Assembly: GCA_043806735.1 (NCBI GenBank)
Contig: JAZDGR010000023.1
Location: 9,075 to 73,074 of the forward strand
Length of the DNA: 64,000 bases
Direction: 5' to 3'
Source: QYOJ01 sp043806735
GTDB taxonomy: Bacteria; Bacteroidota; Bacteroidia; Bacteroidales; FEN-979
The stretch's first letter is position 1. The number at the start of each line of letters is the position of its first letter. A program made the translations under genes and the position numbers. The notes under the pieces are model-generated. The model was not told the origin of the DNA and did no database searches. It worked only from the letters and a program-made list of their open reading frames with translations. Below, piece after piece: positions 1-8,267 of the stretch.

Positions 1-711
1 CTTGCATTCCCGGAAGTCGAAGTCAATGCTGCATGCATCCATCAACTTTTCCGTATTCCGGATGATCTCCGGGTACTCCCGGAAAGGGTCCAACAGTTCA
101 TCCAGTGGTTTCATCACCTCTTCGGAAGAAGCCAGGTGATGCGGTTCAAGTCGCGTGAGCAGTATGTTATGATCAATGGCCCGCAGGTTCCGGTGCAGCT
201 CCCAGGTAGGTTCATCAGCGAGTGTAACCGGCGCCATGATGACCATACGCGGGATCAGGTGGCGATGGCGGGAGAGGATGATGGGATTCATGTCAGAGGG
301 GCGGATGCCGACTACCTCACCCCCCAACCCCCTCTCCTTGAGGAGAGGGGGAGAAGGGGGTGAGGTGAATGGACGTACTACCACCACATTCTCAAACTCC
401 GGCGGGCGGTCCGGCAACGGGATATTGCGCAGCGTATGGTGGCTTAGAAATTCGTTCAGTTCGCGGAAACCTTCGTTGTTTTTTGCCAACCCTACATAGA
501 GTAGCCGGTCTTTCCGGCGAAATTCGATCCCGGCGATGGGCTTGACCCCCTTCTCCTTACAGGCTGCCACGAAGTCCATGATTCCAGTAGAGTTGTTGAT
601 GTCGGTCAAGGCCATGGCAGAAACACCGTATGTTGCAGCCTGCTCCGCCAACTTTTCAAGGGAGAGGGTGCCGTAGCGGAGGGAGTAATAAGAGTGGCAG
701 TTGAGGTACAA
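1..711 (-). CDS. dnaE: Accessory DNA polymerase III alpha subunit (DnaE2/ImuC-like), N-terminal part
   Basis: The 237 visible residues are the PHP domain and start of the polymerase region; the rest lies beyond the window edge. The opening reads LYLNCHSYYSLRYGTLS, followed by ALTDINNSTGIMDFV and GIRPSDMN, which match the second DnaE of Bacteroidota that travels with DinB and a LexA-like regulator. By family this would be an error-prone replicative-type polymerase used in translesion synthesis. No ATG is in frame, because an in-frame stop lies just upstream, so the TTG at 711 is the likely start. Residues encoded by about 315-365 (SPPSPPLLKERGLGGEV) come from a GC-rich palindrome inserted in frame in a variable linker. 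The ImuC-like role is inferred from the neighbours. Confidence 0.88.
   Translation of the reverse strand, partial: MYLNCHSYYSLRYGTLSLEKLAEQAATYGVSAMALTDINNSTGIMDFVAACKEKGVKPIAGIEFRRKDRLLYVGLAKNNEGFRELNEFLSHHTLRNIPLPDRPPEFENVVVVRPFTSPPSPPLLKERGLGGEVVGIRPSDMNPIILSRHRHLIPRMVIMAPVTLADEPTWELHRNLRAIDHNILLTRLEPHHLASSEEVMKPLDELLDPFREYPEIIRNTEKLMDACSIDFDFRECK
315..365. repeat. GC-rich palindromic (REP-like) element inserted in dnaE
   Basis: A C-rich left arm (CCTCACCCCCC, then AACCCCCTCTCC) faces a G-rich right arm (GGAGAGGGGG, then AGAAGGGGGTGAGG) across a short TTGA centre. It has the composition of the widespread mobile palindromes that give 'PPLLKERGxGGE' peptides. It keeps the dnaE frame open. 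Confidence 0.75.
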
Positions 712-742
712 ATGACGTATTTTTAATCATTTTTCCGACAGT

Positions 743-761
743 AATATAATCATTATCTTTG
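743..761 (+). promoter_or_regulatory. Palindromic operator overlapping a -7 box (copy 1)
   Basis: The 19-nt block is identical to 2420-2438. It contains the inverted repeat ATAAT-C-ATTAT (746-756) and runs into TATCTTTG (754-761), a Bacteroidota -7 box on the plus strand. It lies between dnaE (minus) and the decayed gene at 793 (plus). I infer a common binding site for the S24 regulator encoded at 2459. Confidence 0.6.
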
Positions 762-792
762 TCTGCTGTTTAAAAGAAAAAAAAAATTAAAA

Positions 793-1097
793 TTGCCGGG
801 TTCATCCGTTGCTGGTGGTTTCTGGTTGCTGACGGCCATTCTTTTCCTGCTTGCTGCAGCGCTTTATCTCCTGAAACCCGGATTCTGGTGGATTCCCGGC
901 GCCATGGCGGTGATGCTTTCCCAGATCCTGATCATTCTAAGCTGGAAGGATGCCCGGTTTGGAACAATCGCCAATGTGATTATCCTTCTACCGGAATTCC
1001 TGCGATACACTGGTGCCGAAGATTCTTTTACATCCGGGCGGCTCTTTTCGGTCTTCCTTTCGACGGACTGCATGTGTACATATGCCTATGCAAAGTT
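793..1097 (+). pseudogene. Decayed DUF6920/DUF6544-like membrane protein
   Basis: The frame opened by a TTG at 793 encodes a hydrophobic segment (GFWWIPGAMAVMLSQILIILSWKDARFGTIANVIILLP) typical of the N-terminal membrane part of DUF6920/DUF6544 proteins, then FLRYTGAE, which resembles a motif much further along that family. The next frame (from about 1018) continues with FFYIRAALFGLPFDGLHVY, again like the family core, and stops by 1100. So the piece has lost its start, has an internal deletion and a frameshift, and has no C-terminal half. The family match is from memory of the motifs. The frame at 793 stays open to 1140, so a short membrane peptide could still be made. Confidence 0.5.
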
Positions 1098-1181
1098 TAA
1101 CCTGCAGGAGATTGAATATAACTGCACAGAGTTAAAGTAACTTTTAATTTCCAAAGTTACCCCAGATAGGTATAGATGTCT

Positions 1182-2345
1182 TTACTGATCTCCATTTTTA
1201 ATAGCCACTCCCCTCCTCACAATCTTCTGCCCATACTTCCTGCGAATCCGGTCAAGCGCCTGGTAAAGATTGACCATCTCCACCTTGTCTTCGAATATGT
1301 TGAGCTGCGGACTTCCCGATATAAGCCCGCTGAAGCGCACGCCGATGAGGCGGATCAACATGCGGCGCTGGTAGAGGCGGTCGAAGAGTTCCTTCACCAC
1401 CGGGATCAGCACATGGTCGAATGCGGTGTAGGGAATCTGTTTCTGCAACGTATGGGTATCGAAATTCGAGTAACGAATCTTTACGGTCACACAAGAGGTC
1501 AGTTTCTGCTTGTCGCGCAGCTCAAAGGAGATCTTCTCGACCATCTTCACCAGGATCTCTTTCATCCGCACGATGTCGATGCTGTCCTGATCAAAGGTAG
1601 TCTCGGTACTCACCGATTTGGCTTCATGGTAGGGATGGACAGCGGTACGGTCGATGCCGTTGGCTTTCTCCCAGATCACAATCCCGTTCTTTCCCAGTAC
1701 CCGCTCCATCATCTCCACCGGCATCCGGCTCAGGGTATCGATGGTGACGATGCCCATCGAGCGCAGCAACCGGTATGTCTTCTCCCCGATCATCGGGATC
1801 TTGCGGATAGACAGGGGCGACAGAAACGGTTTCACCGTATCCTGCGGCACAAATAACTCCCCATTCGGTTTCGCCTCCCCCGTTGCAATCTTTGAAACGG
1901 TCTTATTGACCGACATGCCGAATGAAATAGGCAGTCCCGTGTTCTTCATGATCGCCTGCCTCAACTCCTGCGTCCATTTCAGCAACCCGAAGAAGCGGTC
2001 CATACCGGTTACATCGAGGTAGTGTTCGTCGATCGACGCTTTTTCATACAGCGGCGCCCGCTCGGCGATGATATCCGTCACCGTGTGAGAATAGTTGGAA
2101 TAGAGCTCCATGTCGCCCCGGATAAAAACAGCATCGCGGCACAGCATCCGGGCCATCTTCATCGGCATCCCTGCATGTACGCCAAACTTCCTCGACTCAT
2201 AACTGCAACTCGCCACCACCCCCCGGTCGGAAGTCCCTCCAATGATCACCGGCTTCCCCTCCAGTTCGGTATTCACCAGCCGCTCCACCGACACGAAGAA
2301 GGTGTCGAGATCGAGGTGGACGATATTGCGGTTCAACATCACCAT
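1182..2345 (-). CDS. dinB: Y-family DNA polymerase (DinB/ImuB-like)
   Basis: The 387-residue protein is a translesion DNA polymerase. Catalytic acidic residues are visible as D12/D14 in VHLDLDTFFVSVE and D106/E107 in SIDEHYLD. The helix-hairpin-helix thumb (IRKIPMIGEKTYRLLRSMGI) and little finger follow. Near the C-terminus PQLNIFED fits a beta-clamp-binding pentapeptide (QLNIF). The histidine in SIDEHY is unusual; family members normally have F, A or C there. The first two codons lie inside a tandem array, so the ATG at 2339 (MLNRNIVH) may be the native start. It is divergent from the S24 regulator, and the pairing with dnaE suggests an inducible mutagenic repair cassette. Confidence 0.93.
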   Translation of the reverse strand: MVMLNRNIVHLDLDTFFVSVERLVNTELEGKPVIIGGTSDRGVVASCSYESRKFGVHAGMPMKMARMLCRDAVFIRGDMELYSNYSHTVTDIIAERAPLYEKASIDEHYLDVTGMDRFFGLLKWTQELRQAIMKNTGLPISFGMSVNKTVSKIATGEAKPNGELFVPQDTVKPFLSPLSIRKIPMIGEKTYRLLRSMGIVTIDTLSRMPVEMMERVLGKNGIVIWEKANGIDRTAVHPYHEAKSVSTETTFDQDSIDIVRMKEILVKMVEKISFELRDKQKLTSCVTVKIRYSNFDTHTLQKQIPYTAFDHVLIPVVKELFDRLYQRRMLIRLIGVRFSGLISGSPQLNIFEDKVEMVNLYQALDRIRRKYGQKIVRRGVAIKNGDQ

Positions 2346-2372
2346 TTCACCATATTCACCATATCACCATTT
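2340..2372 (-). repeat. Tandem array, about 8-nt period, four units
   Basis: Read on the minus strand the units are aaatggtg, atatggtg, aatatggtg (9 nt) and aaatggtg. The last unit contains the annotated dinB ATG. The same ATGGTG-type unit recurs at 19408 and 41599. Confidence 0.7.
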
Positions 2373-2408
2373 AATTTTTATTATATCTTTGCCGTGTTTT
2401 TAATCAAA

Positions 2409-2438
2409 TTGTCGATTACAATATAATCATTATCTTTG
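2409..2438 (+). promoter_or_regulatory. Promoter and palindromic operator (copy 2) of the S24 regulator
   Basis: A -33 TTG (2409-2411), a 19-nt spacer and TATCTTTG (2431-2438) form a good Bacteroidota promoter. ATAAT-C-ATTAT (2423-2433) overlaps the -7 box, so a bound protein would block the promoter. That suggests autorepression by the gene that starts at 2459. No equally clear promoter is seen for dinB on the other strand. A second TATCTTTG at 2384-2391 lacks a -33 partner. Confidence 0.65.
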
Positions 2439-2458
2439 CAACAACAAAATTTTCAACC

Positions 2459-3262
2459 ATGTTTTTCAATTCAAACATTAAATTTTTACGGAAACGGAGG
2501 GGGTGCACTCAGGATGATGTAGCCCTGGCACTCGAAATAAAGCGTTCCACCCTCAGCGGATACGAAAATAACATCGCGCAACCCGGCATGGAGACCCTGA
2601 TCTCCTTCTCCAACTACTATAAGATTGCTATCGACACGCTCATCCGTGTGGACCTTCAGGGTCTTCCCGAAAGCCAGATGCGCCAGATCGAGCGGGGGTA
2701 TGATGTATTCCTGAAAGGGTCAAACCTTCGTATCCTGGCTTCGACCGTTGGAAACGACAACGAAGAGAACATCGAATTGGTCTCAGAAAAGGCCAAAGCA
2801 GGTTATGCCAGCGGGTTTGCCGATCCCGAATACATCCGGATTTTACCTACGTTCCGGCTTCCGTTTCTTTCAAAACAGAAGAAATACCGGACGTTCCAGG
2901 TTAGCGGGGACTCCATGCTGCCCATTCCGCACGGGGCTTATGTGACCGGAGTGTTTGTCCAGGACTGGACCACTATCCGCGATAAGGACGCTTATATACT
3001 TCTTACCAGTGAAGAAGGAATTGTATTTAAGGTGGTGGAAAACCGTATCAAGCATGACGGGAAACTTGTGTTGCATTCCCTGAATCGTCTATACGATCCG
3101 TTTGACCTGGCGGTAGCGGATATCCGCGAAGTATGGCAATTCGTCCATTACATTAGTCAGGAGGTGCCGGCGAATGTGACATCGGAAAATTATCATCTTG
3201 CTGAAACTGTAAAAAAACTCAGGCAGGATGTTCAGGCGATTCAGACAAAGCTAAATCTCTGA
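2459..3262 (+). CDS. XRE-S24 (LexA-like) transcriptional regulator with self-cleavage domain
   Basis: The 267-residue protein has an N-terminal helix-turn-helix (about residues 5-63, GCTQDDVALALEIKRSTLSGYENN) and a C-terminal S24 peptidase domain (about 115-230). The Ser-Lys dyad is visible as S152 in VSGDSM and K191 in IVFKVVEN. A114-G115 in KAKAGYASGFADPEY is a likely self-cleavage site. By family such proteins repress DNA-damage genes until RecA-stimulated autocleavage. The divergent dinB and the duplicated operator block at dnaE fit a dedicated switch for the mutasome cassette. The regulon is inferred. It is not a canonical LexA, since the DNA-binding domain is XRE-type. Confidence 0.88.
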   Translation: MFFNSNIKFLRKRRGCTQDDVALALEIKRSTLSGYENNIAQPGMETLISFSNYYKIAIDTLIRVDLQGLPESQMRQIERGYDVFLKGSNLRILASTVGNDNEENIELVSEKAKAGYASGFADPEYIRILPTFRLPFLSKQKKYRTFQVSGDSMLPIPHGAYVTGVFVQDWTTIRDKDAYILLTSEEGIVFKVVENRIKHDGKLVLHSLNRLYDPFDLAVADIREVWQFVHYISQEVPANVTSENYHLAETVKKLRQDVQAIQTKLNL

Positions 3263-3337
3263 ACGGGAAATAAGTAATTGACACATTCCTGCTTATAAAT
3301 ATTTAAGGTCCCCGGAGTTTTTTTTACTTCATATTGG

Positions 3338-3345
3338 TATCTTTG
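3338..3345 (+). promoter_or_regulatory. -7 box (TATCTTTG) upstream of ugd
   Basis: An exact TAnnTTTG motif lies 45 nt before the ugd ATG. The -33 region is T-rich without a clear TTG. Confidence 0.5.
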
Positions 3346-3390
3346 CCTGCTTAAACCATAAATTCATTCTAACCGCTAAATAAAACCGCT

Positions 3391-4716
3391 ATGAAAATTG
3401 CCATTGTCGAATCCGGATATGTAGGATTGGTAACCGGAACTTGCTTTGCCGAAGTTGGGATCGATGTCATCTGCGTAGATATCGACAAGAAAAAAATTGA
3501 CAACCTGAAACAAGGGATTATTCCGATTTATGAACCCGGACTTGAAGAGATGGTGCACCGGAACATGAAGAAGGATAGGCTTAACTTCACTACGAGTATC
3601 AAGGAAGCCCTGGTTGATTGTGAAGTGATCTTCAGTGCAGTGGGCACGCCCCCCGACGAAGATGGAAGCGCAGACCTGCAATATGTCCTGGGGGTTGCCA
3701 GTGATGTAGGCAAACACATGGAGGATTATATTCTGATAGTCACCAAAAGCACGGTTCCCGTGGGTACTGCCGAAAAAGTCAGGAAAGCCATTCAGGATCA
3801 GCTGGATAAAAGAAAGGTAAAACTGGAATTTGACGTTGCATCAAATCCCGAGTTCCTGAAGGAGGGTGCTGCCATCGACGATTTTTTAAAACCTGACCGG
3901 ATTGTGGTCGGATGCGATTCCCCACGCGCCGAAAAACTCATGTCGGCAATTTACAAACCCTTTACCCTGAATGGACATCCGGTTATTTTCATGGATATCG
4001 TCTCTGCTGAAATGACCAAGTATGCAGCGAACTCCATGCTGGCAACCAAGATCAGTTTCATGAATGACATGGCAAACCTTTGTGAAATCGTGGGGGCCAA
4101 TATCAACCTGGTTCGTCAGGGAATCGGGTCTGATTCACGAATCGGACGAAAATTTATCTACCCTGGGGTGGGTTACGGAGGAAGCTGTTTTCCGAAAGAT
4201 GTTAAAGCGCTTGTCAAAACCGCAAAAGAGTATGGCTATCCACTCCGTGTCCTGCAAGCTGTTGAAGCCGTCAACGATGACCAGAAATTGGTGATGTTCA
4301 ACAAGATCAAGAAGCATTTCAAAGGAAACCTGAAAGGCAAAACCATCGCACTTTGGGGGTTGTCCTTCAAACCCCAGACCGATGACATGCGGGAAGCTCC
4401 TTCCCTGGTGATGATCAAGCACTTTAAAGAGGCCGGGGCCAAGGTGAAAGCATACGACCCGGTTGCTATGGAGGAGGCGAAACGGATCCTAGGGAATGGC
4501 ATCGAATTCTCTCAGGATCAATACGATGCCCTGATTGATGCCGATTGCCTGCTGATGGTCACCGAATGGCCCGAGTTTAAATTCCCCAACTGGAACGTGG
4601 CGAAAAAACTTCTGAAGAAGCCCGTCGTATTTGACGGACGCAACATCTATGATGCGAACGAGATGAAACAAAAGGGGTTCGCGTACTATTGCATAGGGGT
4701 CGACACTTTGAAATAA
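3391..4716 (+). CDS. ugd: UDP-glucose 6-dehydrogenase
   Basis: It oxidises UDP-glucose to UDP-glucuronate with NAD. The 441 residues have full family length, with an N-terminal Rossmann domain, a catalytic cysteine at C266 in GVGYGGSCFPKD, and the C-terminal domain (WGLSFKPQTDDMREAPS). The nucleotide-binding loop is odd: it reads IAIVESGYVG where the family has VGxGYVG, so the first glycine is E7 (codon GAA at 3409-3411, one base from GGA). Its product is the substrate of the decarboxylase encoded 10 nt downstream. The genes up to 10.3 kb probably form one operon for nucleotide sugars and the envelope. Confidence 0.93.
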   Translation: MKIAIVESGYVGLVTGTCFAEVGIDVICVDIDKKKIDNLKQGIIPIYEPGLEEMVHRNMKKDRLNFTTSIKEALVDCEVIFSAVGTPPDEDGSADLQYVLGVASDVGKHMEDYILIVTKSTVPVGTAEKVRKAIQDQLDKRKVKLEFDVASNPEFLKEGAAIDDFLKPDRIVVGCDSPRAEKLMSAIYKPFTLNGHPVIFMDIVSAEMTKYAANSMLATKISFMNDMANLCEIVGANINLVRQGIGSDSRIGRKFIYPGVGYGGSCFPKDVKALVKTAKEYGYPLRVLQAVEAVNDDQKLVMFNKIKKHFKGNLKGKTIALWGLSFKPQTDDMREAPSLVMIKHFKEAGAKVKAYDPVAMEEAKRILGNGIEFSQDQYDALIDADCLLMVTEWPEFKFPNWNVAKKLLKKPVVFDGRNIYDANEMKQKGFAYYCIGVDTLK

Positions 4717-4726
4717 TCTTTCTTTT

Positions 4727-5668
4727 ATGATCAAGAAAAAAATCCTGGTCACCGGGGGAGCCGGCTTCCTCGGGTCCCATCTTTGTGAACGGTTGTTGAA
4801 TGAAGGGAACGAGGTTGTTTGTCTGGACAACTATTTCACAGGGCAGAAACAAAACGTGGTTCACCTCCTCGACAACCCATTTTTCGAGTTGATACGCCAC
4901 GATGTGACGATGCCATTTTTTATTGAGGTAGACGAGATTTACAACCTGGCCTGTCCGGCCTCTCCTATTCACTACCAGTATAATCCCATCAAAACCGTAA
5001 AAACATCGGTCATGGGAGCCATCAATATGCTCGGACTGGCCAAACGGATCAAAGCAAAGGTGTTGCAGGCTTCCACCAGCGAAGTCTATGGAGATCCAGA
5101 GATCCACCCGCAAACCGAAAATTACTGGGGCCATGTCAACCCGATCGGTCCGAGGTCTTGCTATGATGAAGGAAAGCGAGTTGCCGAGACCCTCTTCATC
5201 AATTACCACCAGCAGAATAAAGTCGGGATCAAAATAATCCGCATATTCAATACCTACGGCCCCAGAATGCATCCGAATGACGGACGCGTGGTTTCCAATT
5301 TTATCGTTCAGGCGCTCAATGGGGAACCAATCACCATCTATGGCGACGGCTCTCAAACCCGGAGTTTTTGTTACGTGGATGACTTGCTGGATGGGATGAT
5401 CCGCCTGATGAACTCCCGGGAAGATTTTATCGGTCCGGTCAACGTTGGGAATCCGGGTGAATTTACCATACTTGAACTGGCGGAACTTGTACTGAAGTTG
5501 ACCGGTTCCCGTTCAAAAGTGATCCATCTTCCATTACCCGCAGATGATCCGACACAACGTCAGCCCAATATTGATCTGGCCAGAAAAGAACTTGGATGGC
5601 AACCGAGTATTCCTCTCGAAGAGGGATTGAAACGAACAATCGGATATTTCAAATCCATTGTTTCATAA
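4727..5668 (+). CDS. uxs: UDP-glucuronate decarboxylase (UDP-xylose synthase)
   Basis: The 313-residue short-chain dehydrogenase/reductase carries the NAD loop TGGAGFLG (residues 9-16) and the catalytic pair Y146/K150 in SCYDEGK. RSFCYVDDLLDGM and the ASTSEVYGDPEIHPQTE segment are typical of UXS rather than of a plain epimerase. It converts UDP-glucuronate to UDP-xylose, following directly on Ugd. Confidence 0.92.
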   Translation: MIKKKILVTGGAGFLGSHLCERLLNEGNEVVCLDNYFTGQKQNVVHLLDNPFFELIRHDVTMPFFIEVDEIYNLACPASPIHYQYNPIKTVKTSVMGAINMLGLAKRIKAKVLQASTSEVYGDPEIHPQTENYWGHVNPIGPRSCYDEGKRVAETLFINYHQQNKVGIKIIRIFNTYGPRMHPNDGRVVSNFIVQALNGEPITIYGDGSQTRSFCYVDDLLDGMIRLMNSREDFIGPVNVGNPGEFTILELAELVLKLTGSRSKVIHLPLPADDPTQRQPNIDLARKELGWQPSIPLEEGLKRTIGYFKSIVS

Positions 5669-5678
5669 CCTGATCCCT

Positions 5679-8267
5679 ATGAAGATCCTGATTACAGGGG
5701 CCAAAGGCCAGATGGGAAACGAATTCCAGGTTCTGAGCAAACAGGACAACTCGAATCAATTACTTTTTACTGACATTGACGAGCTTGATATTACCAATGC
5801 CAAGGCCGTTTCGGCTTTCCTTACCGTTGAAAAGCCAGATGTCCTGATCAATTGTGCGGGATACACCGCTGTGGACAAAGCGGAGCAGGAGCCGGAGAAA
5901 GCGTTTCTGATCAACGGCACTGCCGTGGAGATCCTCGCCAAAGCCGTTTCCCTCTCCAATACACTGCTCATTCATATCTCCACCGACTATGTATTCAATG
6001 GCAATTCAAATATACCCTATAGGGAGGAGGATTCCCCGGGTCCAATTTCAGTTTACGCCAGAAGTAAATATGAAGGAGAACGGGCGGTTGAGAAATATGC
6101 CAAACGGGGAATCATTATCCGAACTTCCTGGCTTTATTCCGCTTTTGGCCAGAACTTTGTCAAGACGATCCTGAAATACGGAATTGAACGAGGAACCCTG
6201 AGGGTTGTTGTTGACCAGATCGGGAGTCCAACCTATGCAAGGGATCTGTGTAAAGCCATCCTGGATATCCTCCCGGTCTTGGGAAAGCATCAGGGTGTTC
6301 AGGTATTCCACTTTGCAAATGAAGGGCTTGCCTCCTGGTTTGATTTTGCTAAAGCAATCGTTGGTTTTGCGGGCATCCCGTGTGAAGTCTACCCGATAGA
6401 GACCAGGGATTATCCCCTGCCGGCTACACGTCCCTTCTATAGTGTGCTGAACAAAGAGAAAATCAAAGCAACCTTCGGGCTAACCATCCCATACTGGCGG
6501 GACAGCTTGCAGGATTGTATTCATATGTTCGAGAAAGTGGATCCTAAAGTAATCAGTAGGGCCCAAGCCTGGTTAGAGGGAACATTTGATGAAGAGACAA
6601 AGGCACGGGTCAACGATTTGCTGGAGGACGATCCTGCGGAACTGACCGATGCCTTTTACCGCGATCTGGAGTTTGGCACCGGGGGATTACGCGGCATCAT
6701 GGGAGTCGGGACTAACCGCATGAATAAATACACGGTAGGGATGGCAACCCAGGGGTTGGCGAATTACCTTAAAAAAATGTTCCGGGAAGTTCCTCAGATC
6801 CGCATGGCCATTTCCTATGATAGCCGGAACAACAGCCAGTTTTTTGCGCAAATCACTGCAGAAGTTCTTGCCGGGAACGGATTTCTGGTTTACCTTTTCA
6901 GGGAACTTCGGCCCACTCCGGAACTTTCTTTTGCCATCCGTCACCTGGGATGCCAAAGTGGTGTGATGATCACTGCGTCACACAATCCCAAAGAATACAA
7001 TGGCTATAAGGCTTACTGGGATGACGGAGCCCAGATGATCGCTCCCCACGACATCAATGTCATCCAGGAGGTTCAGAAGATTACCTCCATCGATCAAGTG
7101 ATCTGGCAGGGGAACAGCGGAAATATCCTGACTATCGGCGACGAAATGGATGAGGTATACTTGAATAAAATTCTTGAATTGCGGCTTTCTCCTGAAATCA
7201 TGGAACGGCAAAAAAAGCTTAAAATCGTCTATACTCCCCTTCACGGAACCGGGCAGACGTTAGTTCCCGTAATTCTCAGCCGGTTTGGATTTACAAATGT
7301 AACCGTTGTGCAAGAGCAAGCAGTTCCCGACGGAAATTTCCCGACCGTCCACTCCCCGAATCCCGAAGAACCTGATGCATTGGATCTTGCTATCAAACTG
7401 GCCACTCAAACCGATGCTGAACTGGTGATGGCCACCGATCCGGATGCTGACAGGGTTGGGATTGCCGTAAAAAACGACCAGGGTGAATTTATCCTCCTCA
7501 ACGGGAATCAGACAGCCTCGCTTCTGTTTTACTATATCCTTACCCGGTGGAAGGAACTCGGGAAGTTAACCGGGCGGGAATATATCGTTAAAACAATCGT
7601 CACGACCGAGCTTCTGCGAGACATTGCAAGGTCGTTTAACGTGGAGTACTATGATGTTCTCACCGGTTTTAAATTCATTGCGGATATCATCAAAAAGAAT
7701 GAACAGGAAAAAACCTTTATCGTGGGCGGGGAGGAGAGTTACGGATACCTTGTGGGGGATTTCGTCCGGGACAAAGATGCAGTCAGTGCATGTGCCATGA
7801 TCGCTGAAACTGCTGCCTGGGTCGCAGATCAGGGGAAATCACTCTTCGATTTATTGATGGAAATCTATACAGGTTTTGCTTACTACAAAGAAAGTCTGCT
7901 TTCGGTTACCAAAAAAGGAAAATCGGGAGCCGAGGAGATCCAGGAGCTGATGATCGGGTACCGCGAGCGACCTATGACTTCGATCAACGGCATCCGGGTC
8001 ACCGGGCTGAAAGATTACCTGACCCTGGAAGATAAAGACCTTATTCTTGGAACCTCAAAACCTATCCACCTCCCAAAGTCCAATGTTCTTCAGTTTATTC
8101 TGGAGGACGGTAGTGTGATCAGTGTCCGTCCTTCCGGCACGGAACCCAAGATCAAATACTATTTCGGAGTCAGGGAAAGCTTACAGGATCGGTCTTATTA
8201 CAACCAGGTAGACGAAATTCTCCAGGAAAAAATCAACGGTATCATCCGATCTTTGAATTTGCAATAA
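5679..8267 (+). CDS. rmlD: Fusion of dTDP-4-dehydrorhamnose reductase (RmlD) and phosphoglucomutase/phosphomannomutase
   Basis: One 862-codon frame encodes two enzymes. Residues 1-286 are RmlD: TGAKGQMG nucleotide loop, STDYVFNG, and SVYARSKYEGE with the YxxxK pair. From residue 287 (VDPKVISRAQAWLEG) the sequence is a full-length phosphohexomutase of about 576 residues, with phosphoserine loop TASHNP (S434), the metal-binding DPDADRVG and the sugar loop GGEESYG. The two are normally separate; here there is no stop and no linker. In-frame ATG (6525) and GTG (6537) codons at the junction could allow separate translation. Start chosen at ATG 5679 (MKILITG), 10 nt after uxs. The rhamnose and hexose-phosphate steps fit the surrounding sugar-nucleotide operon. 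Confidence 0.88.
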   Translation: MKILITGAKGQMGNEFQVLSKQDNSNQLLFTDIDELDITNAKAVSAFLTVEKPDVLINCAGYTAVDKAEQEPEKAFLINGTAVEILAKAVSLSNTLLIHISTDYVFNGNSNIPYREEDSPGPISVYARSKYEGERAVEKYAKRGIIIRTSWLYSAFGQNFVKTILKYGIERGTLRVVVDQIGSPTYARDLCKAILDILPVLGKHQGVQVFHFANEGLASWFDFAKAIVGFAGIPCEVYPIETRDYPLPATRPFYSVLNKEKIKATFGLTIPYWRDSLQDCIHMFEKVDPKVISRAQAWLEGTFDEETKARVNDLLEDDPAELTDAFYRDLEFGTGGLRGIMGVGTNRMNKYTVGMATQGLANYLKKMFREVPQIRMAISYDSRNNSQFFAQITAEVLAGNGFLVYLFRELRPTPELSFAIRHLGCQSGVMITASHNPKEYNGYKAYWDDGAQMIAPHDINVIQEVQKITSIDQVIWQGNSGNILTIGDEMDEVYLNKILELRLSPEIMERQKKLKIVYTPLHGTGQTLVPVILSRFGFTNVTVVQEQAVPDGNFPTVHSPNPEEPDALDLAIKLATQTDAELVMATDPDADRVGIAVKNDQGEFILLNGNQTASLLFYYILTRWKELGKLTGREYIVKTIVTTELLRDIARSFNVEYYDVLTGFKFIADIIKKNEQEKTFIVGGEESYGYLVGDFVRDKDAVSACAMIAETAAWVADQGKSLFDLLMEIYTGFAYYKESLLSVTKKGKSGAEEIQELMIGYRERPMTSINGIRVTGLKDYLTLEDKDLILGTSKPIHLPKSNVLQFILEDGSVISVRPSGTEPKIKYYFGVRESLQDRSYYNQVDEILQEKINGIIRSLNLQ

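Noticed and set aside
1176..1856. 226-codon plus-strand open frame opposite dinB
   Set aside because: It is the antisense shadow of a clear Y-family polymerase gene and has no family-like motifs.
2384..2391. Extra TATCTTTG as a second promoter of the S24 regulator
   Set aside because: No -33 TTG at the right distance; the box at 2431 is better placed.
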